Made by a program: the position numbers and the translations under genes | Source: Planctomicrobium piriforme | GTDB taxonomy: Bacteria; Planctomycetota; Planctomycetia; Pirellulales; UBA1268 | Direction of reading: 5' to 3' | Assembly (NCBI GenBank): GCA_945861585.1 | Contig: CAMAVC010000001.1 | Span: 131,947 to 195,946, forward strand | Length of the DNA stretch: 64,000 nucleotides | Shown: one piece after another, positions 44,143 to 51,811 of the stretch | Layout: the number at the start of each line of letters is the position of its first letter | Position numbering within the stretch: position 1 is the stretch's first letter | Notes under the pieces: generated by a model | Told to the model about the DNA's origin: nothing | The model's input: only the letters and a program-made list of their open reading frames with translations | Database searches by the model: none

Positions 44143-45597
44143 ATGGATCCGATTCTCGAATCGAAGCTGCTCGCCACGCGCCGCCACCTGCTCGGCGGGA
44201 TGGCCGGCGGGATCGGCGCGATCGCGATACGTGAATTGCTCGGTGCCACGGCTGCCGCTCCCACCCCGGCCCTGGCCGGCGATCCGATGGCGGTGAAGCG
44301 GCCACCACTGCCGGCGAAAGCGCAGCGGATGATCGTGATCCATCTCACGGGTTCGCCGCCGCACCTCGACCTGTACGACCACAAGCCGGAACTCGTGAAG
44401 CGCGACGGCGAAGACTGCCCGGCCGACACGATTGCGGGGAAAAAGTTCGCCTTCACTACCGGCACCCCCAAGCTGCTGGGCACGCCGCGGAAGTGGGTGC
44501 GGTGCGGCGCGAGCGGGATGGAGCTCTCCGATGCGATCCCGAACCTGCATCGCGTCGCCGACAAGCTCTGCCTCGTACGGAGCATGTTCACCGACCAGTT
44601 CAATCATGCGCCCGCCGAACTAATGGTCTACACGGGCTCGCCGCGGGCGGGTCGGCCGAGCCTGGGCAGCTGGGTGACCTACGGCCTCGGCACGGAGAAT
44701 GCGAACCTCCCTGGCTTCGTCACCCTGATCTCGTCGGGCGTACAGCCCAACGGCGGCACGAGCAGCTTCGGATCGGGCTTCCTGCCGAGCGTCTATCAAG
44801 GCGTGCAATGCCGCTCGAAGGGCGACCCGGTGCTCTACGTGTCGGACCCGCCGGGCATGAGCCGGGCGCTCCGCCGCACGAGCCTCGACGCCCTCAAGGA
44901 TCTCAACGAACTCCAGGCCCGTGAGCTCGGCAATCCCGAGACGGTGACGAGGATCGCCCAATATGAGCTCGCCTTCCGCATGCAGGCGAGCGTGCCCGAC
45001 GTGATGGACATCTCCAAGGAGCCGCAGCACGTGCTCGACGCCTACGGGGTCAAGCCGGGGCAGGCGAGCCTCGCCAACAATTGCCTGCTCGCCCGACGGC
45101 TCGTCGAGCAGGGCGTGCGGTTCGTGCACCTCTTCGACTGGGGCTGGGACTTCCACGGCACCGGTCCCCAGGAGGACATCCGCGACGGGCTCACGAAGAA
45201 GGCGGCCACGTTCGACAAGCCGGCGGCGGCCCTGATCGAGGATCTCGAGCAGCGGGGGCTCCTCGAAGACACGCTCGTGCTTTGCACCGGAGAGTTCGGC
45301 CGCACGCCGTTCCGGGAAGGCCGCACCGCGAAGGGCGACATCCTCGGCCGCGACCACTACCCCGACTGCTATTCCATCTGGATGGCCGGCGGCGGCGTCA
45401 AGCCGGGCCATGTCCATGGGGCGAGCGACGACCTCGGATTCAAGGTCGCGAGCGACATGGTGCACATCCACGACCTGCAGGCCACGCTCCTCCATCTCCT
45501 CGGCTTCGACCACACGAAGCTCACGTATCGCTTCCAGGGCCGCGACTACCGCCTCACCGACGTGCATGGCCATCTTGTGAAGGGCATCCTCGCCTGA
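44143..45597 (+). CDS. DUF1501 family secreted protein (third copy)
   Basis: A 484-aa DUF1501 protein starting MDPILESKLLATRRHLLGGMAGGIGAIAIRELLG, a Tat-like leader. The ATG at 44143 has GAGGAA seven bases upstream, inside the stop region of the previous gene; the track ATG at 44122 lacks a site. Family motifs include RMIVIHLTGSPPHLDLYDHKP, NHAPAELMVYTGSPRAGRPSLGSWVTYGLG, RFVHLFDWGWDFHG, LVLCTGEFGRTPF, GRDHYPDCYSIWMAGGG and the shared terminal block ending LVKGILA. It completes a four-gene plus-strand run of two cytochrome-domain/DUF1501 pairs. Confidence 0.94.
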   Translation: MDPILESKLLATRRHLLGGMAGGIGAIAIRELLGATAAAPTPALAGDPMAVKRPPLPAKAQRMIVIHLTGSPPHLDLYDHKPELVKRDGEDCPADTIAGKKFAFTTGTPKLLGTPRKWVRCGASGMELSDAIPNLHRVADKLCLVRSMFTDQFNHAPAELMVYTGSPRAGRPSLGSWVTYGLGTENANLPGFVTLISSGVQPNGGTSSFGSGFLPSVYQGVQCRSKGDPVLYVSDPPGMSRALRRTSLDALKDLNELQARELGNPETVTRIAQYELAFRMQASVPDVMDISKEPQHVLDAYGVKPGQASLANNCLLARRLVEQGVRFVHLFDWGWDFHGTGPQEDIRDGLTKKAATFDKPAAALIEDLEQRGLLEDTLVLCTGEFGRTPFREGRTAKGDILGRDHYPDCYSIWMAGGGVKPGHVHGASDDLGFKVASDMVHIHDLQATLLHLLGFDHTKLTYRFQGRDYRLTDVHGHLVKGILA

Positions 45598-45623
45598 CGT
45601 TGCAGTCCGCTACCATGGCGGGC

Positions 45624-46988
45624 ATGAGCACCACCACGATTCTCTGGCTGCGGCACGATCTCCGGCTCGATGACAACCCGGCCCTCGCGGCAGCCGCGGC
45701 CCGCGGCGCGGTGGTGCCGGTGTTCGTCTGGGCGCCCGAGGAAGAAGCCCCGTGGGAGCCGGGGGCGGCATCGCGGTGGTGGCTCCACCACTCGCTCGAG
45801 AAACTCGCCGCCGCGTTCGCGAAGGCAGGCGCACCGCTCGTGATCCGCCGCGGGCCGTCGCTCGAGGCGCTTCAGGCGCTCGCGAAGGAAACCGGCGCCA
45901 CGCACATCGTGTGGAACCGCCGCTACGAGCCGGCCGTCATCAAGCGCGACACGGCGATCAAGAAGGCGCTCGCGGCCGGCGGCCTCGAGGTGGAGAGCTT
46001 CAACGGGGCGCTCCTCTACGAGCCGATGCACGTGGCCACGAAGGAGGGAAAGCCGTACCAGGTCTTCACGCCGTTCTGGCGGTCGCTGCTTGCGCGCGAT
46101 GAGCCCGCCGTGCCGGTGGCCGCTCCGAAGAAGCTCACCACCGTCGGAAAGGCTCCGCAGAGCCTCGCGATCGAGTCGCTCGGCCTGCTCCCCGCGATCG
46201 ACTGGGCTGCCACGATGCGCGAGACGTGGACGCCCGGCGAGGCCGGCGCTGCCAAGGGCATGGAGCGGTTCCTCGCGCGTGGGCTTTCCGGCTACGGCAC
46301 GGAGCGCGATCGGCCCGATCACGACGGCACGAGCGCCCTCTCGCCCCACCTGCATTTCGGCGAAGTGTCACCGCGCCGGCTCTGGCACGCGGTCCGCGCG
46401 GCGGTCGGCGGCACGCCGGCGGCGAAGATCGCCGGAAGCCCCGAGGTGTATCTGCGAGAACTCGGCTGGCGGGAATTCGCCAATCACCTGCTCTACCACT
46501 TTCCACACACGCCCGACGCTCCCTTGCGGGCAGACTACGCGCGGTTTCCGTGGGCGAACGATCCCGTAGGCCTGCGGGCCTGGCAGCGCGGCCGCACGGG
46601 ATTTCCGATCGTGGATGCGGGCATGCGGCAGCTGTGGGCCACCGGCTGGATGCACAACCGCGTGCGGATGATCGTGGCGAGTTTTTTGGTGAAGGATCTG
46701 CGCATCTCGTGGCTCGCAGGGGCGAAGTGGTTTTGGGACACGCTCGTGGATGCCGATCTGGCCGCCAACACGCTCGGCTGGCAGTGGGCGGCCGGCTGCG
46801 GCGCCGACGCGGCGCCCTATTTCCGGATCTTCAATCCCACGAGCCAGGCGGAGAAGTTCGATCCGGACGGGGCGTATGTGAAAGAGTGGGCCGGGGTCCA
46901 CGCGGCCGATTACCCCGAGCCGATCGTCGACCACGCCGAAGCGCGGAAGCTCGCGCTTGCGGCGCTTAAAACTATCAGTCGGAAATAG
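45624..46988 (+). CDS. phrB: Deoxyribodipyrimidine photolyase (classical CPD type)
   Basis: A 454-aa photolyase that uses blue/near-UV light and FADH- to split cyclobutane pyrimidine dimers. The antenna domain begins TTTILWLRHDLRLDDNPAL. The FAD domain has GTSALSPHLHFGEVSPRRLW, YLRELGWREFANHLLYHFPHTP, GRTGFPIVDAGMRQLWATGWMHNRVRMIVASFLVKDL, DADLAANTLGWQWAAGCGADAAPYFRIFNP and the electron-transfer Trp residues within these blocks. The start at 45624 (MSTTTILW) fits the family; ATG 45615 is the alternative. It follows the DUF1501 run by 26 bases, so read-through transcription is possible. A second, atypical photolyase-family gene lies at 22570-24270. Confidence 0.95.
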   Translation: MSTTTILWLRHDLRLDDNPALAAAAARGAVVPVFVWAPEEEAPWEPGAASRWWLHHSLEKLAAAFAKAGAPLVIRRGPSLEALQALAKETGATHIVWNRRYEPAVIKRDTAIKKALAAGGLEVESFNGALLYEPMHVATKEGKPYQVFTPFWRSLLARDEPAVPVAAPKKLTTVGKAPQSLAIESLGLLPAIDWAATMRETWTPGEAGAAKGMERFLARGLSGYGTERDRPDHDGTSALSPHLHFGEVSPRRLWHAVRAAVGGTPAAKIAGSPEVYLRELGWREFANHLLYHFPHTPDAPLRADYARFPWANDPVGLRAWQRGRTGFPIVDAGMRQLWATGWMHNRVRMIVASFLVKDLRISWLAGAKWFWDTLVDADLAANTLGWQWAAGCGADAAPYFRIFNPTSQAEKFDPDGAYVKEWAGVHAADYPEPIVDHAEARKLALAALKTISRK

Positions 46989-46993
46989 CGAGA

Positions 46994-47938
46994 CTACTTC
47001 TTCTCGAGGGCGAGCGTGAGCGCCCGCACCTTGTCGACGATCGTCTTCATGGCGTCCGGCTCGGCCACCTTATTGGCGGCCTTGTCGGCCTCCTTGAGGA
47101 GCGCCAGAGCCTCCTTCGTGGCTCCGTTGGCGTCGAGCGCCGTCGCGACAGCCAAGAGCGCGTAGGCCCGGCTCTCCGACCGCTCGACACTCTTGGCCGC
47201 CTGCGCCGCCTCGTCGAGCAGGGCTGTCGCGTCGTCCTTCTTGCCGGTCTGGGCCTTCACGTTGGCCGCGGCGGCGAGCGCCTCAGCCTTCGCCCGCGGC
47301 TCCTCGAGCCCCTTCGCCGCTTCTTCGAGCTTGCCCACCATGTCGCTCGCCGCGTCGGCCAGGCCGCTCCGCGTGTAGCCGAGCGCCACGGCCGCGAGCG
47401 CCTCGGCCTTGAACCGTTCGTCGGTCTCCTCGGCCGCCTTGGTCGCCTCGGCGAGCACGTCCTTCGCGGCCTTGGGGTCACCAAGCCCCTTTGCTTTGTC
47501 CCCATACACGCCACCCGCTTCGGCGAGCACGCTCGCCCTGCGCACCGGATCAGCGATCGAGCCGGCGATGTCCGTCGCCCGCTTGAGGGCGTCGCGGGCC
47601 GGCTTCTTCTCGCCGGCTTCGGCGAGGAATCCCGCCACCTCGACGAGCCGCGGGCCGAACTGACCGGCGTCGCCCTCCCCCTTCACCTTCTCGAAGGCCT
47701 TCTTCGCCGACTCCTTGGCGCCCGTCTTGTCGCCCGAGGTGAACTGGCGGCGGGCCACCTTGAGATAGGCAGCCGCCTGGCGGTCGGGAGTCGTCTCCTT
47801 TTCCGCCTTCTCGAGCTGCTGGGCGACCGTCAGGCCGCCTTTCTTCCCCTTCTTCTTCGTGCCGCCACAGCCGGCGGCGGGCGCAAGGAGGAGGGCGCCG
47901 ATCATCGTGAGCACGGCGAATCGCGGGCAGAGGCACAT
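46994..47938 (-). CDS. Ala/Lys-rich lipoprotein with TPR-like helical repeats
   Basis: A 314-aa protein with a lipoprotein signal (FAVLTMIGALLLAPAAGCGG; lipobox APAAGC) followed by a basic stretch (GTKKKGKKGG). The rest is alpha-helical and repetitive: AEKETTPDRQAAAYLKVARRQF, AGFLAEAGEKKPARDALKRATDIA, RRASVLAEAGGVYGDKAKGLG, AEALAAVALGYTRSGLADAASDM and SRAYALLAVATALDANGATKEALALLKEA. The period near 35-40 residues is TPR/SEL1-like. It is likely a periplasm-facing scaffold or binding protein of unknown partner. It lies just downstream of the aminotransferase gene; an alternative ATG at 47974 would overlap that gene's stop (TGATG). Confidence 0.75.
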   Translation of the reverse strand: MCLCPRFAVLTMIGALLLAPAAGCGGTKKKGKKGGLTVAQQLEKAEKETTPDRQAAAYLKVARRQFTSGDKTGAKESAKKAFEKVKGEGDAGQFGPRLVEVAGFLAEAGEKKPARDALKRATDIAGSIADPVRRASVLAEAGGVYGDKAKGLGDPKAAKDVLAEATKAAEETDERFKAEALAAVALGYTRSGLADAASDMVGKLEEAAKGLEEPRAKAEALAAAANVKAQTGKKDDATALLDEAAQAAKSVERSESRAYALLAVATALDANGATKEALALLKEADKAANKVAEPDAMKTIVDKVRALTLALEKK

Positions 47939-47973
47939 GGGTCGACACTCCGGAGCCGGTCGGGAAGGGTGCA

Positions 47974-49230
47974 TCAGAACTTGAGCCGGGCGCGGGAGAG
48001 CCGCGCGTGGGTCTCGGCCATCAGGTCGTCTTCGGCGGATTCGTCGTCCGCCTCGTACGTGGCGGAAAAGCGGAGGTAGGCCCCGCAGTCGTCCCACGGC
48101 ACGGTCGAGATCGAGAGATCGTGGATCAAAAACTGGCTCGCGTCCTGCGCGGTCGCGAACACGCGGTCGCCGGCCCCCGTCGGGCTCTTCGTGTAGAGGA
48201 AGTAGGTCCCGCCCGGCATCTCGCAGTCGAAGCCCACGGCCCGGAGCACGCCCACGAGTTTTTCCAGCCGCCGCCGGTATTTCTCGCGCACACGCTTCGG
48301 AATCTCGGCATCGGCGAGGGCCGCGGCCCCTGCCTTCTGGATCGCCATGAACTGCCCCGAGTCGCAGTTGTCCTTCACGTCGGCGAACGCGCGCACGATC
48401 TTCTCGTGGCCGCACACCCAACCGAGCCGCCAGCCGATCATGTGGAAGCCCTTCGACATCGAGTGCACTTCCACGCCCACGTCCTTCGCACCGTCCACCG
48501 ACAGAAACGAGAGCGGCTCGTCGTCGTAGGAAAGCATCATGTGGGCCGCATCCTGCACCACGATCACGCGGTGGGCGTGTGCCCAGTCGACCACCTTCTC
48601 GTAGAAGGCCCGCGTCGCCGTCTTGCCGGTGGGGCTGTTGGGATAGCAGAGCACGAGCATCTTCGTCTTCGCGAGGACGTCGGCGGGGATCTGATCGAGA
48701 TCCGGGAAGAAGTCGTGTTCGGGCACGAGCGGCAGCTTGTGGACGATGCCGCCAAACCAGCGGGTGGCGGTGCCGGCGACGGGGTACCCAGGCACCGTCA
48801 TGAGCGTGACGTCGCCGGGGTTGATGAAGGCCGCGGGCAGCATTGCATACGCCGTCTTCGAGCCGATGCAGTGGTTGACCTCGGTCTCGGGATTGAGCAC
48901 CACGCCAAATTCCCGCTTCATGAAGGCGGCCGCGGCCTCCTTGTAGGCGGCGATGCCGTTGTCGGCGTAGCCCCGGTTTTCCGGGCGGTCGACCTCGCGA
49001 TGCATCACAGCCCGGACGCTCTCCGGGGCCATCTCGTCGTTCTCGCCGATCCCGAAGTCGAGCATCCGCCGCTCGGGATGGTCGGCGATCGCCTTCCGCT
49101 TCGCCCGCTTGATGAGTTCGAACTTGTAGATCTCGTTGCCCTTGCCGTAGTTCGCACCACCGATGCGATCGGCGAAGCGGTCTTGAAACCAAGGGTCGGC
49201 GGCGGGCTGCGGGACTGTGGTGGTGGCCAT
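47974..49230 (-). CDS. LL-diaminopimelate-aminotransferase-like PLP enzyme
   Basis: A 418-aa fold-type I aminotransferase. The N-terminal block ANYGKGNEIYKFELIKRAKRKA and MLDFGIGENDEMAPESVRAVM...NRGYADNGIAAYKEAAA is characteristic of LL-diaminopimelate aminotransferases. These make LL-DAP directly from tetrahydrodipicolinate and 2-oxoglutarate/glutamate chemistry, serving lysine and peptidoglycan synthesis. The PLP site is in VHSMSKGFHMIGWRLGWVCG; CYPNSPTGKTA and VVQDAAHMMLSYDD are also typical. Specificity is not certain, since related enzymes act on aromatic or methionine substrates. The start at MATTTVPQ (49230) drops 53 residues of the track ORF. Confidence 0.88.
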   Translation of the reverse strand: MATTTVPQPAADPWFQDRFADRIGGANYGKGNEIYKFELIKRAKRKAIADHPERRMLDFGIGENDEMAPESVRAVMHREVDRPENRGYADNGIAAYKEAAAAFMKREFGVVLNPETEVNHCIGSKTAYAMLPAAFINPGDVTLMTVPGYPVAGTATRWFGGIVHKLPLVPEHDFFPDLDQIPADVLAKTKMLVLCYPNSPTGKTATRAFYEKVVDWAHAHRVIVVQDAAHMMLSYDDEPLSFLSVDGAKDVGVEVHSMSKGFHMIGWRLGWVCGHEKIVRAFADVKDNCDSGQFMAIQKAGAAALADAEIPKRVREKYRRRLEKLVGVLRAVGFDCEMPGGTYFLYTKSPTGAGDRVFATAQDASQFLIHDLSISTVPWDDCGAYLRFSATYEADDESAEDDLMAETHARLSRARLKF

Positions 49231-49393
49231 GCGAGAGTTGTGGAGGGCAGGAGCATCCCTGCCAGGGTGGGGGTCGTGGATTGCCCGACCGGACGTGACG
49301 GGCCGGCGAAACATAGCCGTTTTGCCGGGTGTTTCCAAGCATTTGATTCCCCTCGGCCGCGATGGTGGAGTGAAGGGAGAAGGAGCCACACCG

Positions 49394-49498
49394 ATGCAGT
49401 CCCACCCCGACAGCCCGCGCGTTTTTGGCCCCTATGACGGCGACTTCGATCCGTTCGACGACGACGAAGACGCCGTCGTCCTGATCACGTTCGTCTGA
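49394..49498 (+). CDS. 34-aa acidic micro-protein with strong SD
   Basis: A short ORF (MQSHPDSPRVFGPYDGDFDP... VLITFV) encodes an acidic peptide with many Asp/Glu. AAGGAG lies eight bases before its ATG, one of the best SD matches in the window, which argues that it is translated. It is divergent from the aminotransferase gene (163-base gap) and 16 bases from the convergent COQ4-motif gene. No homologue is recognised. The track's longer version (49217-49498) has an N-terminus that overlaps the aminotransferase start and is not supported. Confidence 0.5.
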   Translation: MQSHPDSPRVFGPYDGDFDPFDDDEDAVVLITFV

Positions 49499-49514
49499 CG
49501 GGACTGTCGCGGGC

Positions 49515-50156
49515 CTACGCCGCCCGGTTCTGGCCGAGTCGCGGTCGGTTCGTGGGCGGTCCGCATGGCAGCCGCTCGCTTGCGGCCGTGCCCGGCAGAA
49601 CGGCCCGTTCCCGGGTGTAAGCGGCTCGCAGCCGCGCCGGGTCGATCCCCAGCGCCCGTCGCACGTCGCCCAGGGGTCGATCGAGGAAGTCATCGCCTAC
49701 CGCGTGGTGCAGGTTTCGCACCCCGATCTCGCGTCCGGCTTCCACACCGAGGTCGTAGGCGGCGAGTGTCGACCGCGGGATGCGGTAGGGCTGCGGGTAG
49801 ACATTGGCCGCCACGAATTTGAAGAAGGCTTGCTCCAAGGCAGACAGTCGCTTCGTGGACCCCATCGTAAACCCGATCACGAACGCTTCGTCCTGGCCGA
49901 GCAGCCCGCGGCCCAGCACCACGTGGATGCGGTCATGGTGCGCCAGATCGACGGCGCCGTGCAGCCGGAGCCAGCCGTGCGGATTCTCGAACAGTCGGAC
50001 GATCCAAGGAATCGCCGTCGGCGGGGCCGCGGGGAGCGTGGCGAGCACCTCGCGGAGCGTCAGGTCGTCGTTGTCGAGGCCGGGGCTCCACCGGCGCCAG
50101 GCGGGCACGTGCGTGCCGCCGGCAGGCGGTGGGCCGACCGGAATGGTTGATTTCAT
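49515..50156 (-). CDS. COQ4-motif protein of unknown function
   Basis: A 213-aa soluble protein. It contains HDRIHVVLGRGLLGQDE, which fits the zinc-type motif HDxxHx11E of COQ4, the ubiquinone-biosynthesis scaffold and hydroxylase/decarboxylase-type protein. Other plausible core blocks are GWLRLHGAVDLAHH, EAFVIGFTMGSTKRLSALEQAFFKFVAANVYPQPYRI and YDLGVEAGREIGVRNLHH. Overall resemblance to COQ4 beyond the motif is only suggestive. The start was set at MKSTIPVG (50156). It follows the ECF sigma gene by 59 bases on the same strand. Confidence 0.7.
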   Translation of the reverse strand: MKSTIPVGPPPAGGTHVPAWRRWSPGLDNDDLTLREVLATLPAAPPTAIPWIVRLFENPHGWLRLHGAVDLAHHDRIHVVLGRGLLGQDEAFVIGFTMGSTKRLSALEQAFFKFVAANVYPQPYRIPRSTLAAYDLGVEAGREIGVRNLHHAVGDDFLDRPLGDVRRALGIDPARLRAAYTRERAVLPGTAASERLPCGPPTNRPRLGQNRAA

Positions 50157-50215
50157 AGCCGCACCCGAGCCAATCCTACGGCTCGCGCATGGCGAAAAAC
50201 CAGCCGCCTTCAAGC

Positions 50216-50845
50216 CTATTTAGCCGCCATCGCATAGGCCCGCCGGGGCGGCTGCACGCCCCAGACACGTGCGAGCGTGAGAAGGGCCGAGTGGAGCCGG
50301 CTCTTCACCGTTCCGACCGGCACGCCCATGAGCACGGCGGCATCGCGGTAGGCCAAGCCCTGTTCGTAGACGAGTTGCACCGCCCGCCGCTGCACCGCCG
50401 AGAGTTTTTGCACGGCCGCCTGCATCCGGCAGCCCTCCTCGCGGTCGCCCACCTGTTCGTCGGGCGAGCGGCCCCGGGCAGCCAGCGTCTCGAGCGGGCT
50501 GTGCCCGTCACGCTGCACCGAGCCACGAGCCTGCTCCACGTGGCGGTGCCGGCGCTCGTGCCGCTGCACGTCGATCGCCTTGTGGGTGGCGATCGCGTAG
50601 ATCCACGGCCGAAAGGCCCGGCCGTCCTCGAACCGGTCGCTCTTGAGGTACATCCGGAGGAACGTCGCCTGAAACACGTCTTCGGCCAGTTCGGCGTTTC
50701 CGAGATAGCGGGTCAGATAGCCAAACAGGGGCTGCTCGTAGCGATGGACGAGCGTTTCGTAGGCCCCGGCATCACCGGAGTCACGAAACTGGCGGAACAG
50801 TTCTTCGTCGGTCAGCACGTCGGCGGACACGGTGGCGGCAACCAT
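50216..50845 (-). CDS. ECF-type sigma-70 family RNA polymerase sigma factor
   Basis: A 209-aa sigma factor with region 2 (YETLVHRYEQPLFGYLTRYLGNAELAEDVFQATFLRMYLKS, then RPWIYAIATHKAIDVQRHERRHRH) and region 4 (KLSAVQRRAVQLVYEQGLAYRDAAVLMGVPVGTVKSRLHSALLTL). Regions 1 and 3 are absent, as in ECF sigmas. ATG 50845 has AGGAG seven bases upstream, which fixes the start over the track's 51040. No anti-sigma gene with the usual zinc-binding HxxxCxxC motif is adjacent. The downstream COQ4-motif gene may be a target or co-transcribed partner. Confidence 0.92.
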   Translation of the reverse strand: MVAATVSADVLTDEELFRQFRDSGDAGAYETLVHRYEQPLFGYLTRYLGNAELAEDVFQATFLRMYLKSDRFEDGRAFRPWIYAIATHKAIDVQRHERRHRHVEQARGSVQRDGHSPLETLAARGRSPDEQVGDREEGCRMQAAVQKLSAVQRRAVQLVYEQGLAYRDAAVLMGVPVGTVKSRLHSALLTLARVWGVQPPRRAYAMAAK

Positions 50846-51149
50846 GATGCATCTCCTCAGCCTTTCGCCCGGCCGCTGGATTGGATATGGATGAGGCGGC
50901 CGCACCCAGGCTGCTCCGCCCTTGTGCATCTGCCGTGCCAAACCGGCAGAATCGGTGCGACCGAATCCGCGCGGCCGAATTCGTGAATTCCTTCGCAGGA
51001 CGCGGTCGGCGACGCCTCGGCAGGCTTCCGCAAAATGCAACGCCCGTTTGCAAAAAGCGGCAGTCGGCCGCGTGAGTCATGGAATCACCGCAGACTCTCG
51101 GGGCTATGGACGATTGCGGTCCTATGACACGCATGGCAGGCCCAGCTGG

Positions 51150-51178
51150 TTGGGCATCTGCCAGGGTGTGGGTACACT
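51150..51178 (+). promoter_or_regulatory. Candidate sigma-70-like promoter
   Basis: TTGGGC and TACACT are separated by exactly 17 bases, upstream of the integrase-arm-like gene and the AddB-AddA gene on the same strand. Only four and four of six bases match consensus, so chance occurrence is possible in a stretch of this size. Confidence 0.3.
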
Positions 51179-51385
51179 GGAATTGGAAGGTTGAAAGTAT
51201 CCTGGCTTTGAATCGGCTCGGCCCTCGTGGTCGGCTGTACCAACCTCGCGAAAGCACAAGGTGGTGACCCTCCCTGGCGACAGGGCGGGAGGATACGCGT
51301 CGGGAGCGGTTCCCGGCGAAGCTTTCGAGAGTTTTCTGTTTCGTTCGACGCGGTTCCCACGCCACAAAAAACTCGAAAGTGCCTT

Positions 51386-51407
51386 CCTTTCCTCCTGTCT
51401 GGAAAGG
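51386..51407 (+). promoter_or_regulatory. SD-sequestering hairpin
   Basis: CCTTTCC and GGAAAGG form a perfect 7-bp stem with an eight-base loop. The right arm is the SD (GGAAAGGA) of the ATG at 51416. Folding would hide the ribosome site, so translation of the 88-aa protein could be regulated by RNA structure. No riboswitch class is recognised. Confidence 0.4.
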
Positions 51408-51415
51408 ATTGCGTC

Positions 51416-51682
51416 ATGCCCCTCGCGTTCCCCTCGATTCGGGTCGAGCCCCGAAACCCCACCCACCATCTCTGGAACAACAACGGCGTGTGGTGGATCC
51501 ACTACACGGTCCACTTCGACCACCGCAAGCGCCGCGTCCGGCGGTCGCTCCGCACGCGGTCGCTTGCCGACGCGATCGCCCGGCGCGACGCCCTGCTCGT
51601 GCGAATCACGGGCGCAGGGGAGTTCGTGCCGGAGCGATCCGCCGCAGACCCCGTCGCGCATGATCGGCGTGTGCTCGTGTAG
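51416..51682 (+). CDS. Orphan integrase-arm-like small basic protein
   Basis: An 88-aa basic protein: SIRVEPRNPTHHLWNNNGVWWIHYTVHFDHRKRRVRRSL, then LADAIARRDALLVRI. The pattern of three strands followed by a helix (WWIHYTV, RRVRRSLRTRSLADAIARRDALL) resembles the N-terminal arm-type DNA-binding domain of tyrosine integrases, but there is no catalytic domain behind it. The sequence ends in a disordered acidic/basic tail. The ATG at 51416 has GGAAAGGA seven bases upstream; the track's longer start is not supported. It may be a remnant of an integrase or an independent DNA-binding protein. The AddB-AddA gene starts 129 bases downstream. Confidence 0.6.
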   Translation: MPLAFPSIRVEPRNPTHHLWNNNGVWWIHYTVHFDHRKRRVRRSLRTRSLADAIARRDALLVRITGAGEFVPERSAADPVAHDRRVLV

Positions 51683-51811
51683 ACGAAACGTTGCCCCGGA
51701 TGGACCAAGGTTGTCCCTCAGGCGTTGAACATCGAGCGCAAACGCCGGCGGGGGTGTTGCGTTTTCCGCCCCACTGGACGAACACTGAACGCCTGAACAC
51801 AATATGGGCCC

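Larger units (their letters stand above)
50846..51415. other. 570-base stretch without a convincing gene
   Basis: The region upstream of the ECF sigma gene contains several short ORFs on both strands (for example 51079-51267), none with a recognisable domain, SD plus codon bias, or length to persuade. It holds a candidate plus-strand promoter at 51150-51178 and, next to the following gene, a hairpin at 51386-51407. It may also contain the sigma-factor promoter on the minus strand, but I cannot assign one. Confidence 0.5.

Noticed and set aside
50781-51365. 194-aa minus ORF upstream of the sigma factor
   Set aside because: Overlaps the sigma-factor start in another frame and has no recognisable domain.
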